A stretch of 64,000 bases of DNA, from contig NZ_JAPEOB010000001.1 of the NCBI RefSeq assembly GCF_026341775.1, positions 3,720,001-3,784,000 on the forward strand. The letters are read 5' to 3'. Both the position numbers and the translations under genes were made by a program. The notes below the pieces were generated by a model. That model was not told the origin of the DNA. It searched no databases and was given only the letters and a program-made list of their open reading frames with translations. Origin of the DNA: Streptomyces sp. NBC_00654 (GTDB lineage Bacteria > Actinomycetota > Actinomycetes > Streptomycetales > Streptomycetaceae). Each line of letters starts with the position of its first letter. Positions within the stretch are counted from its first letter, which is position 1. Shown piece by piece: positions 43,496 to 52,700 of the stretch.

Positions 43496-44347
43496 TCAGA
43501 GGCGGCGGGCGACCAGGAAGACGTAGCCGATCTGTGGGAGCGCACCGAACCGGGGAAGGGAGCGCGTGGAGTTGAAGAATTCGTAGTGGGGGTCGTCGGC
43601 GGAGGGTGCGACATCGGCGAAGGCATCGGCGAACGCCTGGTAGGTGCGCCGGACATGCTCTCCGATGTCGTTGAACTCCACCACCTCCATATCGGCGCGG
43701 GCGAGGGCCGTTCGGAGCTCCGCCGGTTCGGGAAACCCGGGGGACCCGAACGCCTGGCCGGTCCGGCGGACCGTCTCCGCGGCCTCCCCGGTCACCGGCG
43801 AGCGGAGCAGCACATCGGTGACGACCAGCGGGCTGCCGGGCCGCAGGGTGCGGGCGATCTCAGTGAGGGCGGCGGTACGGTCGGGGATGTGCATCATGGA
43901 CTCGATGGCCCAGGCGCCGTCGAAGGACGCGGCCTCGAAGGGCAGTGCGCAGGCGTCCGCGTAGCGGAACTCCACCCGATCTGCGAGGCCGGCGGCGGCC
44001 GCCCGGGTACGGGCGAGGTCGATGTCCTCGGCGCTGACCGAGACTCCCGACACGCGCACGCCGGTGGCGCGGGCGATGCGCAGGGCCGGCCGTCCGGTTC
44101 CGCAGCCGACGTCCAGCAGACGCCGGCCAGGTGCGCCGGCCAGTTGTGCCGCCACGAGGTCGGTGAGCCGGTCGGTGGCCTGGTTGAGGGAACGGTCGTC
44201 CGCGGTGCTGTCCCAGTAGCCGACGTGGATGTTCCCGTCGACGGCCGCGCCGTCCGCGGTCTCGGTCTGCGTGTCCTGCTCGTTGTGGAGTCGGTCGGCG
44301 TCCGGCGATGAAGGGAGGGTGTGGTGTGCGGTCGGGTCGTTGGTCAT
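43496..44347 (-). CDS. SAM-dependent methyltransferase (283 aa)
   Basis: A class I methyltransferase (LLDVGCGTGRPALR, motif I) with an N-terminal HVGYWDSTADDRSLNQATDRLT region. This resembles small-molecule O- or C-methyltransferases of polyketide and terpenoid pathways. The ATG at 44347 has GGGAGA upstream. It is separated by a terminator from the NUDIX operon, so it may be part of the cluster or stand alone. Confidence 0.82.
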   Translation of the reverse strand: MTNDPTAHHTLPSSPDADRLHNEQDTQTETADGAAVDGNIHVGYWDSTADDRSLNQATDRLTDLVAAQLAGAPGRRLLDVGCGTGRPALRIARATGVRVSGVSVSAEDIDLARTRAAAAGLADRVEFRYADACALPFEAASFDGAWAIESMMHIPDRTAALTEIARTLRPGSPLVVTDVLLRSPVTGEAAETVRRTGQAFGSPGFPEPAELRTALARADMEVVEFNDIGEHVRRTYQAFADAFADVAPSADDPHYEFFNSTRSLPRFGALPQIGYVFLVARRL

Positions 44348-45046
44348 CGATGTCTCCCGCGCGTGAGGGTGTGCCAGCTGGTGAGGAGGCCGATCTGCCG
44401 CATGACCGCCGAAGGCGATGACTCGGCGGGCTGTGCTTTGCCGAAAGCCCTGTGCGGCACTGCGGCGCGGCTCGACGGCCGCTTCGTCAACGCCTGCCTG
44501 ATGGTGGAGCTCGCGCTGTCGAGCGCGGGCCACGACGGAGAACCCTTGGGGGCGCGGCGCCCGACGCCGGATTCGCCGTCATTCTGAAGAATGTACTGGT
44601 GGCGCCACCACCCCGGAAGACGGCCTCATCGCAACCGCCGAGTCCCTGGTTTCCTTCAGAACGGGGCCACAAGGTAAGGGAGTTCGCCCGTGCGGCGCTT
44701 GCCTGGGCCAGGTCCTCGTATCTGTTCGCCGTCTCCGGCCCCGGCTCGCCCGCTCGCGCAGCACGCCGATGCGGTACAACCTGCGGAAGGTCTCGCCGCG
44801 TAACTCTCCTGGCCCGGAAGGCGCCGTGTGGCGCCTCGCCCCAGGACGTCACACGGCGCCTGCGGCGCTGGCACCTTTCTTGAACGGTTCCGGTGACGCC
44901 CCGCACCTGGGGCGGGCGGCCCGGGCGTTGCGGGTGGCCGGAGGTTCGGCGTGCCGGCGGGGCTCGGACCGAGACGACGGTGATGCCGGGCGGACGGGTG
45001 AAGAGCACACCGGCCAGGTGCGGCACGGCACGGCAGCCGCGCTGAC
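44348..45046. other. gene-poor region with inverted repeat
   Basis: No intact gene was seen. Arg/Ala/Pro-rich frames cross it without similarity. A perfect 12-bp inverted repeat (AGGCGCCGTGTG and its complement, 44819-44861, 19-base loop) stands out and might be a terminator or the end of a lost element. Confidence 0.5.
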
Positions 45047-45170
45047 GACCTTCCTGGCCCACCGCTCACGCGGTGCGACAACCGCCCAGGCCCTGGCGGA
45101 GGCGACAGCGGCCGCAGCCGGGTACGTCGCGGCCCCGACCCTCCCGATCCCCGCGCCCCGACGCGGCTGA
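45047..45170 (+). pseudogene. pfkB gene, 3' end only (decayed copy)
   Basis: The last 40 codons of a PfkB kinase (TTFLAHRSRGATTAQALAEA to the stop) match the 3' end of the gene at 22167-22985 at about 95 percent of bases by eye. There is no upstream part. Confidence 0.85.
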
Positions 45171-45195
45171 CCTACCGACTTGGGGGCCTCTCCCG

Positions 45196-45545
45196 ATGTC
45201 GTTCCCCATAGCCCATCGGCTCTTCGCCGCGCACGACCGTGCTCTCGCCGCCGGCCTCGCCGACCGGCTTGCCGCGGAGGTCGGTCCCGATCGTGCCTTC
45301 CTGCCGTTCTGCGGCACCGACGAGGAGGACCTCGTCGCCGAGGTCAAGGGGCGCCGCCTGTTCGAGCTTGACCGCGAACGCCTCGGCGCCGTGATCGCCA
45401 TCCTGCACGGTCCGAGCTCTGACGACGGGGTTTGCATGGAGATCGGATACGCCAGCACCTCCGGCGTGCCCGTCGTCGTGCTCACCATTGACTTCCAGAC
45501 CTATTTCGATGACCGAGGCCGGCACCCACCTCGAATTCCTTGTCC
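45196..45545 (+). pseudogene. nucleoside deoxyribosyltransferase, truncated and frameshifted
   Basis: The start and first 100 residues match the N-terminal domain of the gene at 23011 (FAAHDRALAAGLADRL and DDGVCMEIGYA) with the catalytic Glu intact. A three-codon deletion follows REERL, and a one-base insertion near 45505 (TATTTCGATG) breaks the frame. The similarity ends near 45545. Confidence 0.85.
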
Positions 45546-45588
45546 CCTCTTTCCCTGCTGTTGTCCCCCGGTCCTGCCCTGTCGCTCC

Positions 45589-46911
45589 TCAGGGTGTGCG
45601 CGCGCCTCCACGGACGTGCAGCGTCGTCATGCTCGGGCGGTGCGCGTCGTCCCCTTCGTAGGCGACGACGATCTCCTGATCGCCCTTCGGCGGGGCCGCC
45701 GTGCGCAGCGTCGCCAGGCCCAGCTCGTCCAGGAGGACCGTGCCGAGGGACACCCCGTCCGCGGTGAAGGTGACCCTGCCCCGGGGCGGGGCTCCGCCCG
45801 GGACGGCCCGGGCGATGCGGACCGTGAGGACCGCAAGTCCAGCGGTCGCGGTCGCGGGGGAGCCCTCCGGGGCCGAGGAGTACGAGCGGGTGCCCGGCGG
45901 AGCGACGACGAGGGCGCCGTCGCGCGTGACCCGGAAGCCGCTGCACACGCCGTGCGCCGTCCGTGGCTGGTAACCGCTCGCGGGAGCGAGGACTGCGGTC
46001 AGTTCGCGAGGGGTATGCGGCAGGCCGTCGAGGGCCGCGATGCCGAGGAGGTCGCTGTCCGCTTCGGCGGCGCCGAGTGCCACGGGGAACCCGCTCACGA
46101 CGAGGGTGCGTGTGCCGCGCCCGGTCAGGAAAGTGTCGCAGGACGGGTCGTAGTCGACGTTCCCGTCGGCGCGGACGGTGTACGAGAAGTCGGCGGGCAG
46201 ACCGGGTGCGGTGTGGAAGGTGTATCCGGCGGCCGGAAGCATCGTGAGCCGGTGCACGGTGTCCGGGGACAGGAAGGAGCCCATGCCCGCGTCCGGCACG
46301 CCGACCGGCAGCAGGCCGTGGGAGAGGGACCGGCCGTCGACCGTGACGGTGCGTCCCTGGATCGTGAGGGTGCTTCCGGTGGCCTCGGCGACACCGGCTT
46401 CCGCGGCCTTCATGGCGAGCTGGACCTGCCCGTCGGGTGCGACGGAGAAGGCGAGGGCGCCGACGGCGGTGCCTGCCTCGACCAGCAGCCGGTAGCTCGC
46501 GGAGGGCAGCAGGAGCAACTCGTGGACGCGGTCCGAGGACAGCGGACCGGCGCCCGGCAGCTCCGGCGTGAGCGGGTGGTCCAGAGCTCTGGCATCGATG
46601 GTGACCGGCATCCCTCGCACGGTGAGGCGGTGTCCGCCGCGGCCGTCGAGGAACGCGTCGTGCTCGGGTGCGAAGTCGAGGGTTCCGTCCTCGCGTACGT
46701 CGAAGGTGACGGCGGCCGTCGTACCGTCGCCCAGACGCAGCCGATAGCCCGTGCCCGCGGGTAGCGCCACCTCCGGCGGCGGTACGGCGGCCCCGTCGAC
46801 GAGGCCGTCCCAGGGGCTGCTCCCGGCCCCGGCCCCGGCCCCGGAGTCGTCCCGGGAGACCGCGACGAGGGGGAACGTCAGCTGTGAGGTGTCGATGGTG
46901 ATGGAAGGCAT
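45589..46911 (-). CDS. Ig-like repeat protein (440 aa), giant-protein operon
   Basis: No name found. Four successive units of about 85-95 residues share a pattern (YRLLVEAG, then FSVAPDGQVQL, then LxGxGxRTLxVxG), followed by a C-terminal Ig-like domain (VTFTADGVSLGTVLLDE). The unit VxxDGxVxYDxxxxxFL is recognisable in each. There is no signal peptide. It is encoded last in the - strand operon, 47 bp after the WD40 gene. A structural or binding role is likely. Confidence 0.65.
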   Translation of the reverse strand: MPSITIDTSQLTFPLVAVSRDDSGAGAGAGSSPWDGLVDGAAVPPPEVALPAGTGYRLRLGDGTTAAVTFDVREDGTLDFAPEHDAFLDGRGGHRLTVRGMPVTIDARALDHPLTPELPGAGPLSSDRVHELLLLPSASYRLLVEAGTAVGALAFSVAPDGQVQLAMKAAEAGVAEATGSTLTIQGRTVTVDGRSLSHGLLPVGVPDAGMGSFLSPDTVHRLTMLPAAGYTFHTAPGLPADFSYTVRADGNVDYDPSCDTFLTGRGTRTLVVSGFPVALGAAEADSDLLGIAALDGLPHTPRELTAVLAPASGYQPRTAHGVCSGFRVTRDGALVVAPPGTRSYSSAPEGSPATATAGLAVLTVRIARAVPGGAPPRGRVTFTADGVSLGTVLLDELGLATLRTAAPPKGDQEIVVAYEGDDAHRPSMTTLHVRGGARTP

Positions 46912-46958
46912 CGGCTCTCCCGAGAAGGGGCGAACGGGTCAGGGCATCCGAAAGCTGC

Positions 46959-48038
46959 TCAGAACGGTGTGGTTCCCTGGATCTCCAGGCGCGGCACGGC
47001 CTCGATCCGGGTCAGCGTGCGGGCGGGCCGCAGCGGCACGCCGGTGATCCGCTCCCACCGCAGGATCCGCCGGTCCCAGCCGCCCGTCAGGAGCTCGGAC
47101 CCGTCCCGTGTCGTCGTCATGGACCAGATGGCGGTCGCGTGCGCGGGCAGCGCCGCACCGATACGCTGCCCGGTCCGGTCCCAGCGGTGCAGGGTGCCGT
47201 TCGAGCAGGCCGCCGTGATCTCGCCGTCCCCCGTGAGCAGCACGCACCGCACCGGCGCCCCCGCCATGAGCGGCGCCCCGGTGGGCCGGTCCGCACCGCG
47301 GTCCCACCGGCGCACCGTGCCGTCCAGGCCGCCGGAGGCGAACTCCCGTCCCTCGGGGCCGATCGCGAGCGACTGCACCGGACCGTCGTGTCCGAGCAGC
47401 GGCTCGCCGAGCGGCGTGCCGGCCGTACGGTTCCAGCGCCGTACGGTGCCGTCCTGGCCGGCCGTGACGATCAGGTCGTCGTCGGGGGTGAGGGCCACCG
47501 CTCGCACCGCGCCGAAGGGTCCGCGCAGTGGTTCGCCGAGCGGGCTCCAGGTCGTCCGCTCCCAGCGGCGGACCGTGCCGTCCCGGGAAGCGGTCACCAG
47601 TTCGTGGCCGTCGCGGGTGCGGGCCAGGCCGAGGATCGGTGCCGCATGGGCGGCGAAGCGTTCGGCGAAGGCCGTGCCGGTCGTCCGCTCCCAGCGCCCC
47701 AGCGTGCCGTCGGCGCCCCCGGTGACGACCTCCAGGTCATCGGGCGTCAGCACCATTCCCCAGATGGTCCGTTTGGCGTGCAGAGCGAACGGACCGGCCA
47801 GTTGCAGCCCGGTCAGCCTCTCCCAGCGGAACATCCTTCCGTAACAGTCCGTGCCGACGATCTCCGCGTCGTCGGAGGTCAGGGCGATCACCGACACATC
47901 CGTGCGGATGTCGAACCCGGACCCATCGATCCGGGACGCCTCGGTCGCGAACCGTGTGGTCCCGAGTGCCTCGGTTCCCGCGCCCTCGGTGCGGATACGT
48001 CCCAGCCGGGGGAGCGGGCTGCCCCGCCCCGCGTTCAC
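46959..48038 (-). CDS. WD40 repeat protein (359 aa)
   Basis: A seven-bladed beta-propeller. Seven repeats of about 42 residues carry the GxDGTVRRWxR pattern (GGADGTLGRW, ASRDGTVRRW, AGQDGTVRRW, GGLDGTVRRW and others). The start GTG at 48038 overlaps the stop of the gene before it (GTGA). It is probably a protein scaffold for the giant proteins of the same operon. Confidence 0.85.
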   Translation of the reverse strand: MNAGRGSPLPRLGRIRTEGAGTEALGTTRFATEASRIDGSGFDIRTDVSVIALTSDDAEIVGTDCYGRMFRWERLTGLQLAGPFALHAKRTIWGMVLTPDDLEVVTGGADGTLGRWERTTGTAFAERFAAHAAPILGLARTRDGHELVTASRDGTVRRWERTTWSPLGEPLRGPFGAVRAVALTPDDDLIVTAGQDGTVRRWNRTAGTPLGEPLLGHDGPVQSLAIGPEGREFASGGLDGTVRRWDRGADRPTGAPLMAGAPVRCVLLTGDGEITAACSNGTLHRWDRTGQRIGAALPAHATAIWSMTTTRDGSELLTGGWDRRILRWERITGVPLRPARTLTRIEAVPRLEIQGTTPF

Positions 48039-49759
48039 CGCTGCTCCTTCGGCGGTACGGCTCCGTCGAACGCGAGGGCGCTGGAGGCCTCGCCCCTCCC
48101 GGCACGCACACGGCGGCCCACCCACTGGAAGACCCGGCCGTCCTCACCGCGTGCCACCACCGGCACGCGGGTGACGGTCACTCCCGACCGGGGGATCTCC
48201 TCGTCGCGGAAGGACACCCGCTTCACCTCCGGCTCCAGGATCCGTCCGGCCGCCTTGACCTGCGGCAGCCGCGTACCGTTCGCCGCGAAGCGGGGAATCT
48301 GCCCGCGTCGCAGGCAGACGGCGGCCGATCCTGCCTCAAGGGGCACCGGCACGAGCGGGATCCAGTGCGCCGGCACGGGGGTGAGCAGTCGGTAGGCGAG
48401 TGCCGCCGGATCGGTCGGTGGCACCTGCGGATCCGCGTCCGATGGCTCGTCGGCGCGTACCCGTGGCCTGCCGGTGGCGCCCTGCACGACCCGTTCGATC
48501 GCGAAGCCCAGGTTGGCCATCTCGTCGCGGGCGAACAGCACCTCCTCGACGGCCGTGCCCTCCAGCCGAGCCGAAGCGGTCGGCAACAGCGGCAGCAACG
48601 GCGGCCCGGCCCTGCCGTCCTGGGCGTTCGTCAGCCGGAACACCGACCAGGCGTCGTGCTCGGCCGGTCCGACCACCGTGGTGTCCTCGAAGGTGTCGAC
48701 GACCGTGAGCCCGGAGATCCGGTGGAGCGCGCTCGTGGCCAGTTCCAGCGGGATCATCCAGTGGTCGTTGCCGTAGATGTTCGCGAACTCGACGACGAGG
48801 AGCCGGGCCAGGTCCGGCACCCCCGCCCCCACGGCGGGCAGATTGACCCGCGCGTCCTCGAACTCCCACCAGCGGTCCGCCGGCATGCCCGGATACGTGA
48901 CCCGCGTGGGCAGTACGCCCTTCGCCGTGCCACCGGTCGGCGCGGGCAGCGGGGTCGTACCGGCGTCGAGGTCGAAGTGGTACGCGTCGGCGGCGCCCCC
49001 GGTGAACTCGGAGGCCGTCAGTGTCACCGCCCGCCCGCCCGGCTCGGCCGTGACGGCGAACCGGTGTTCGAGCCGCTCCCGGGCCCAACTCGACGGCACC
49101 GGTGTCCCGTACTGATCGGCGAACCACTCCAGCCACAGCTCCGCTGCCTTGTCGAACGCGGTCTGCTGCGCTCCGGAGAGCCCCGGAGGCCGCCAGCCGT
49201 CGTCCAAGTGCCCGGCGAGCGCGACCCCGTCGGGCACCCTGCCCGCGAGCACCGCGCGCAACGCCCGCCCGCCGGGGTCGCGCCGGAGCGGATCGTCCTC
49301 CGGTCGCGCGGGCGGCCGGGCCAGCGGCGCCTTCGCCAGCACCGCGGCGTCGATCTGCTCCAGGACGGTGTCCGACAGGCTCTGGGTGCGCAGCGTGTCG
49401 AGGAAGCGCCGCCCGGCCCGGGCGGAGGCCCGCAGGGGCAGCGCCTTCGCGGTCTCGCCGGGCGCGCCCCCCGCCTCCGCGAGGAACTCCAGCGGAACCC
49501 CCTTCGGCAGGGGGACCTCCGCCCCTCCACCCGCCGGGCGGAACGCGCCGAGCGGAGTGCTCTCGGTGGCGATCTCGCACCACACCGGCGAGCCGCCGTC
49601 CTCGCCCGCGAACTCCGCCAGCTGCCACTGCCGGGCGAGCATGAACAACGGGTCGGCCACCCGGGCGGCCAGCGACTCGTCCAGCTGCCCGCCGGTGCCG
49701 CTCGGCCGTACCACTGGCTCCAGGCGGTGGTACTGGTTGAAGGAAATGACATCGAACAT
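48035..49759 (-). CDS. conserved hypothetical protein (574 aa), giant-protein operon
   Basis: An uncharacterised protein. Its N-terminal part has the motif ARQWQLAEFAGEDGGSP, which I have seen in bacterial proteins of unknown function in similar gene groups. The protein is mixed alpha/beta with no membrane segment. ATG at 49759, with AAGGAG upstream and only 2 bp from the previous stop. Downstream the WD40 gene overlaps it. Confidence 0.6.
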   Translation of the reverse strand: MFDVISFNQYHRLEPVVRPSGTGGQLDESLAARVADPLFMLARQWQLAEFAGEDGGSPVWCEIATESTPLGAFRPAGGGAEVPLPKGVPLEFLAEAGGAPGETAKALPLRASARAGRRFLDTLRTQSLSDTVLEQIDAAVLAKAPLARPPARPEDDPLRRDPGGRALRAVLAGRVPDGVALAGHLDDGWRPPGLSGAQQTAFDKAAELWLEWFADQYGTPVPSSWARERLEHRFAVTAEPGGRAVTLTASEFTGGAADAYHFDLDAGTTPLPAPTGGTAKGVLPTRVTYPGMPADRWWEFEDARVNLPAVGAGVPDLARLLVVEFANIYGNDHWMIPLELATSALHRISGLTVVDTFEDTTVVGPAEHDAWSVFRLTNAQDGRAGPPLLPLLPTASARLEGTAVEEVLFARDEMANLGFAIERVVQGATGRPRVRADEPSDADPQVPPTDPAALAYRLLTPVPAHWIPLVPVPLEAGSAAVCLRRGQIPRFAANGTRLPQVKAAGRILEPEVKRVSFRDEEIPRSGVTVTRVPVVARGEDGRVFQWVGRRVRAGRGEASSALAFDGAVPPKEQR

Positions 49760-49761
49760 CG

Positions 49762-52700
49762 TCAGGACTCCTTCTTGATCAGTTGCTCCATCACGTCCGC
49801 CAGCTCCGGCCGTTTCATGATGTTGAGCAGGTGCACCGAGGGCTGCGTCCCCATCGCCCCCTCGGGCAGATACGCGGCCGGCAGGTAACGCCCCAGCCAG
49901 CCCAGCGCGTCCAGGTCCACGAGCCGTAGTTTCGCCAGGGCGAACGCCTCGTCGACGGTGGCGGCCAGCACGTCCGGGGTCCACGGCACCCCGACCACCG
50001 GCGGCACCGCGACCAGCACCGCCTGCGGAGCCCGAGCCCCGGGCGCGTCGTAGTGGAACGTGGCGCCCGCCGTGTGCTGCTGAGCGGGGATCAGCTCTGC
50101 CCAGGCATCGACGACGAGCACGGCGGCCTTGCCCGTTCCGAGCGGCTGTGCGGGGCCGTGCACCAACAGACCGGTGGCCGGCTTGTCCTCGTCGGCGGGT
50201 TCGCGCAGGGCGCCCACCCACCGGTCGCCCGGCGCGAAGGGCACCTGCCCGATCCGCAGGGCGTAGCCGGTACCCGTCGCCGCGGCACCGGTGTGCAGCA
50301 GCAGATCCGCCAAGGCGCCGGTGCCCGGCCGCACCGTGCCCATCAGCTCCGCCCAGTCGCCCGGCACCAGCCGGGCGTCGCCGCCGCGGTCGAGCCCGGA
50401 GCCGAACGAGGCGTCCAGCGCATCGGTGGCGGGCGCGGCTGACCGGCCCACGGCCCGGAACCCGGGTCCGAACACCGCCTCCAGGACCTCGGCCGCGGCC
50501 CCCGGTCCGCCCTCCGCCGTCTCCTGCTCGGCGAGCCGGATCCGCTCCTTCGCCTCGCGCAGGGCGGCTGCCAGCTGGTCGGCCTGCTCGTCGACCGGTC
50601 CGGTAGGCGGCCCGGTCACCCCGTAGGCGGCGAGTTTCTCCAGGTTCGCCGCGTCCAGCGCCGCCCGCAGGCCGGCGAGGGCCTTCTGCGCGCGGTCCGA
50701 GAACTCCAGGTCCGTGGCCGGCGGAGGCGGATTGTCCGCGGGTGCCAGGTCGGCCGTGGTGCCGGGCCGGGCGGCCGCGAGCACGGCCGCGACCGTCGCA
50801 CCGAGCGCCTCCAGCTGGGCGATGTCCACGGTGGTACGGGTCCAGCTCGAGGCCCGGCCCGGGAGCAGGACGGGGACGGCGTCGTCGGGCACGGTCGACG
50901 GCTGCTGCGGCAGGAGCGCCTGCTCCAGCACGGTCCGCAGCCGGCCTGCTGCGGCGAGCGCCACCACGTCCAGGGCGCAGTGCCGGGTGAGCGGCCATGT
51001 GTGCTCGGTGACCGTGGCGGTGCCCGTCCCGGCCTCCTGGCCGGGACGCAGCCACGCGGCGCGCAGCTTGATCCGGGGGGCGGCCCCGAGTTGGTGGCCG
51101 GCCCAGGTGTCGAGCAGGGGTTCGGCCTCGGCCCTCGGCCGTGTGGTCTGCTGTGCGCCGTCCCAGCCCGCCGCGCGGGGCGATCCCTCCGGGACCACGA
51201 CGAGGACCCGGTGGTTCACCGGGATGCCGCGCCGCGGCGTGTCGAGCACCTGGGGCCGTGCTGGCGGCTGCCCGCCCGCGGCGAGGGAGTCCAGTGTGGC
51301 ACCGGCGCGGTCCGGATTGCCCTGGGTCAGCTGGTGGACGCTCTCGGCGAGGAGCAGGTCCCCGACGGCGTCGAGGTCGTCGCGGAGTGCGGTCAGGTGG
51401 CGCCGTACGGCCCGTTCCTCATCGGCGGTCATCGGTGAGCCGCCCGAGTTCGCTCGCAGGTGTGTGACGACCTCGTTCACGGGCACCCCGGCGAGCCGAG
51501 CGCCGTCCGTGACGTCGTGGGCACCGATGAACTCCTGCGCTCCCGCGGCGGGGTGCTGGACGCTCTGCACCGACCATTTGGCCCGCAGGGGAGCGATGAA
51601 CCGGTCCAACTCCAGGGGTGCGTCGGCCAGTTCCCGTTCGTCGTGCAGTCGCCGTTCGAGCCGGTAGCCGAGCAGAGCCCCCAGGGGCTGGCCCTGGGCG
51701 ACGCCGTCGAGGACGGTCATGGCCACCCGCATCCGCCGCGAGGACAGGTCGACCGCGAAGGCACCGGCGTCTGTGGGGTGCGACAGGTTGCCGCTGTGCA
51801 GCACGGCCGCGGTGGCGGCCTGCGGCAGCGAGGGAGCGAGCACCCATCCCCGGCTGCGCGGCACGCCGGCGGGCGTCAGGTTCTCCACCCAGCCGTACGC
51901 GCCCAGCTGCACCCCGGTCGGGCGGCGGCCCGGCCGGCGCAGTGCGTGGAGGCGGGCGGTGGCGAGGGATCCGATCCAGGCGTCGAGCCGGTGGGAGACG
52001 AGATCGAGGCATTCGCCGAGCAGCCGCTCCATGGCGGCGAAGGGATCCTCCTCGCGGCCCTGCCAGGTCTTCACCCGGCCGGCCAGGTACTGCAACGCGG
52101 CGTCGATCTCCGCCAGGCGCACGCTCCAGGGCCGCTCCGTGCCCAGCAGGCCGAGAACACCGTTGCGCCGGGTCGCTGCCTCGAAGACCTGTCCGGCCAT
52201 GGAGGCACGAGCGTCGAGGATGGTCCGGTACACGGTCGAGTCGCGATCGGTCCCGCTGTCCGCGACGGCCGTCGGCGCGGACAGCGCCATGATCTTGCCC
52301 AGGGTGAAGGGGCGGGCGAGCAGCTTGGCGCTGGTGAGGGTGTTCAGCTCGTGCGTGGGGTTGAGCAGGGCTTCGGCGAACCGCAGCCGGGGCCACAGCG
52401 CGTCCGGGTCACGGACTCCGGACGCGGCCCGCCCGTACTCCAGGTTCGCGGTGTGCCGCAGCAGCGCCTCCAGGAGGGTGCGCGCCTCCTCCTTGCGGAC
52501 CGTGAGCCTGATCAGTTCGAAGCGCTCGACGACGGCGTTGAGGAACCCGATCAGGTCGTCCGCCGGGTCGGTGCCTTCGGGCAGCTTCGCGGGACGGACG
52601 TACGGCAGCCACAGCCGGGTGGCCGCCCCGTTGATCTGGTGGCTGATCTTCGGCCGGTAGCTGATGCCGAGCGCCGCGTTGAGTGCCTGGGAGTGCCGGT

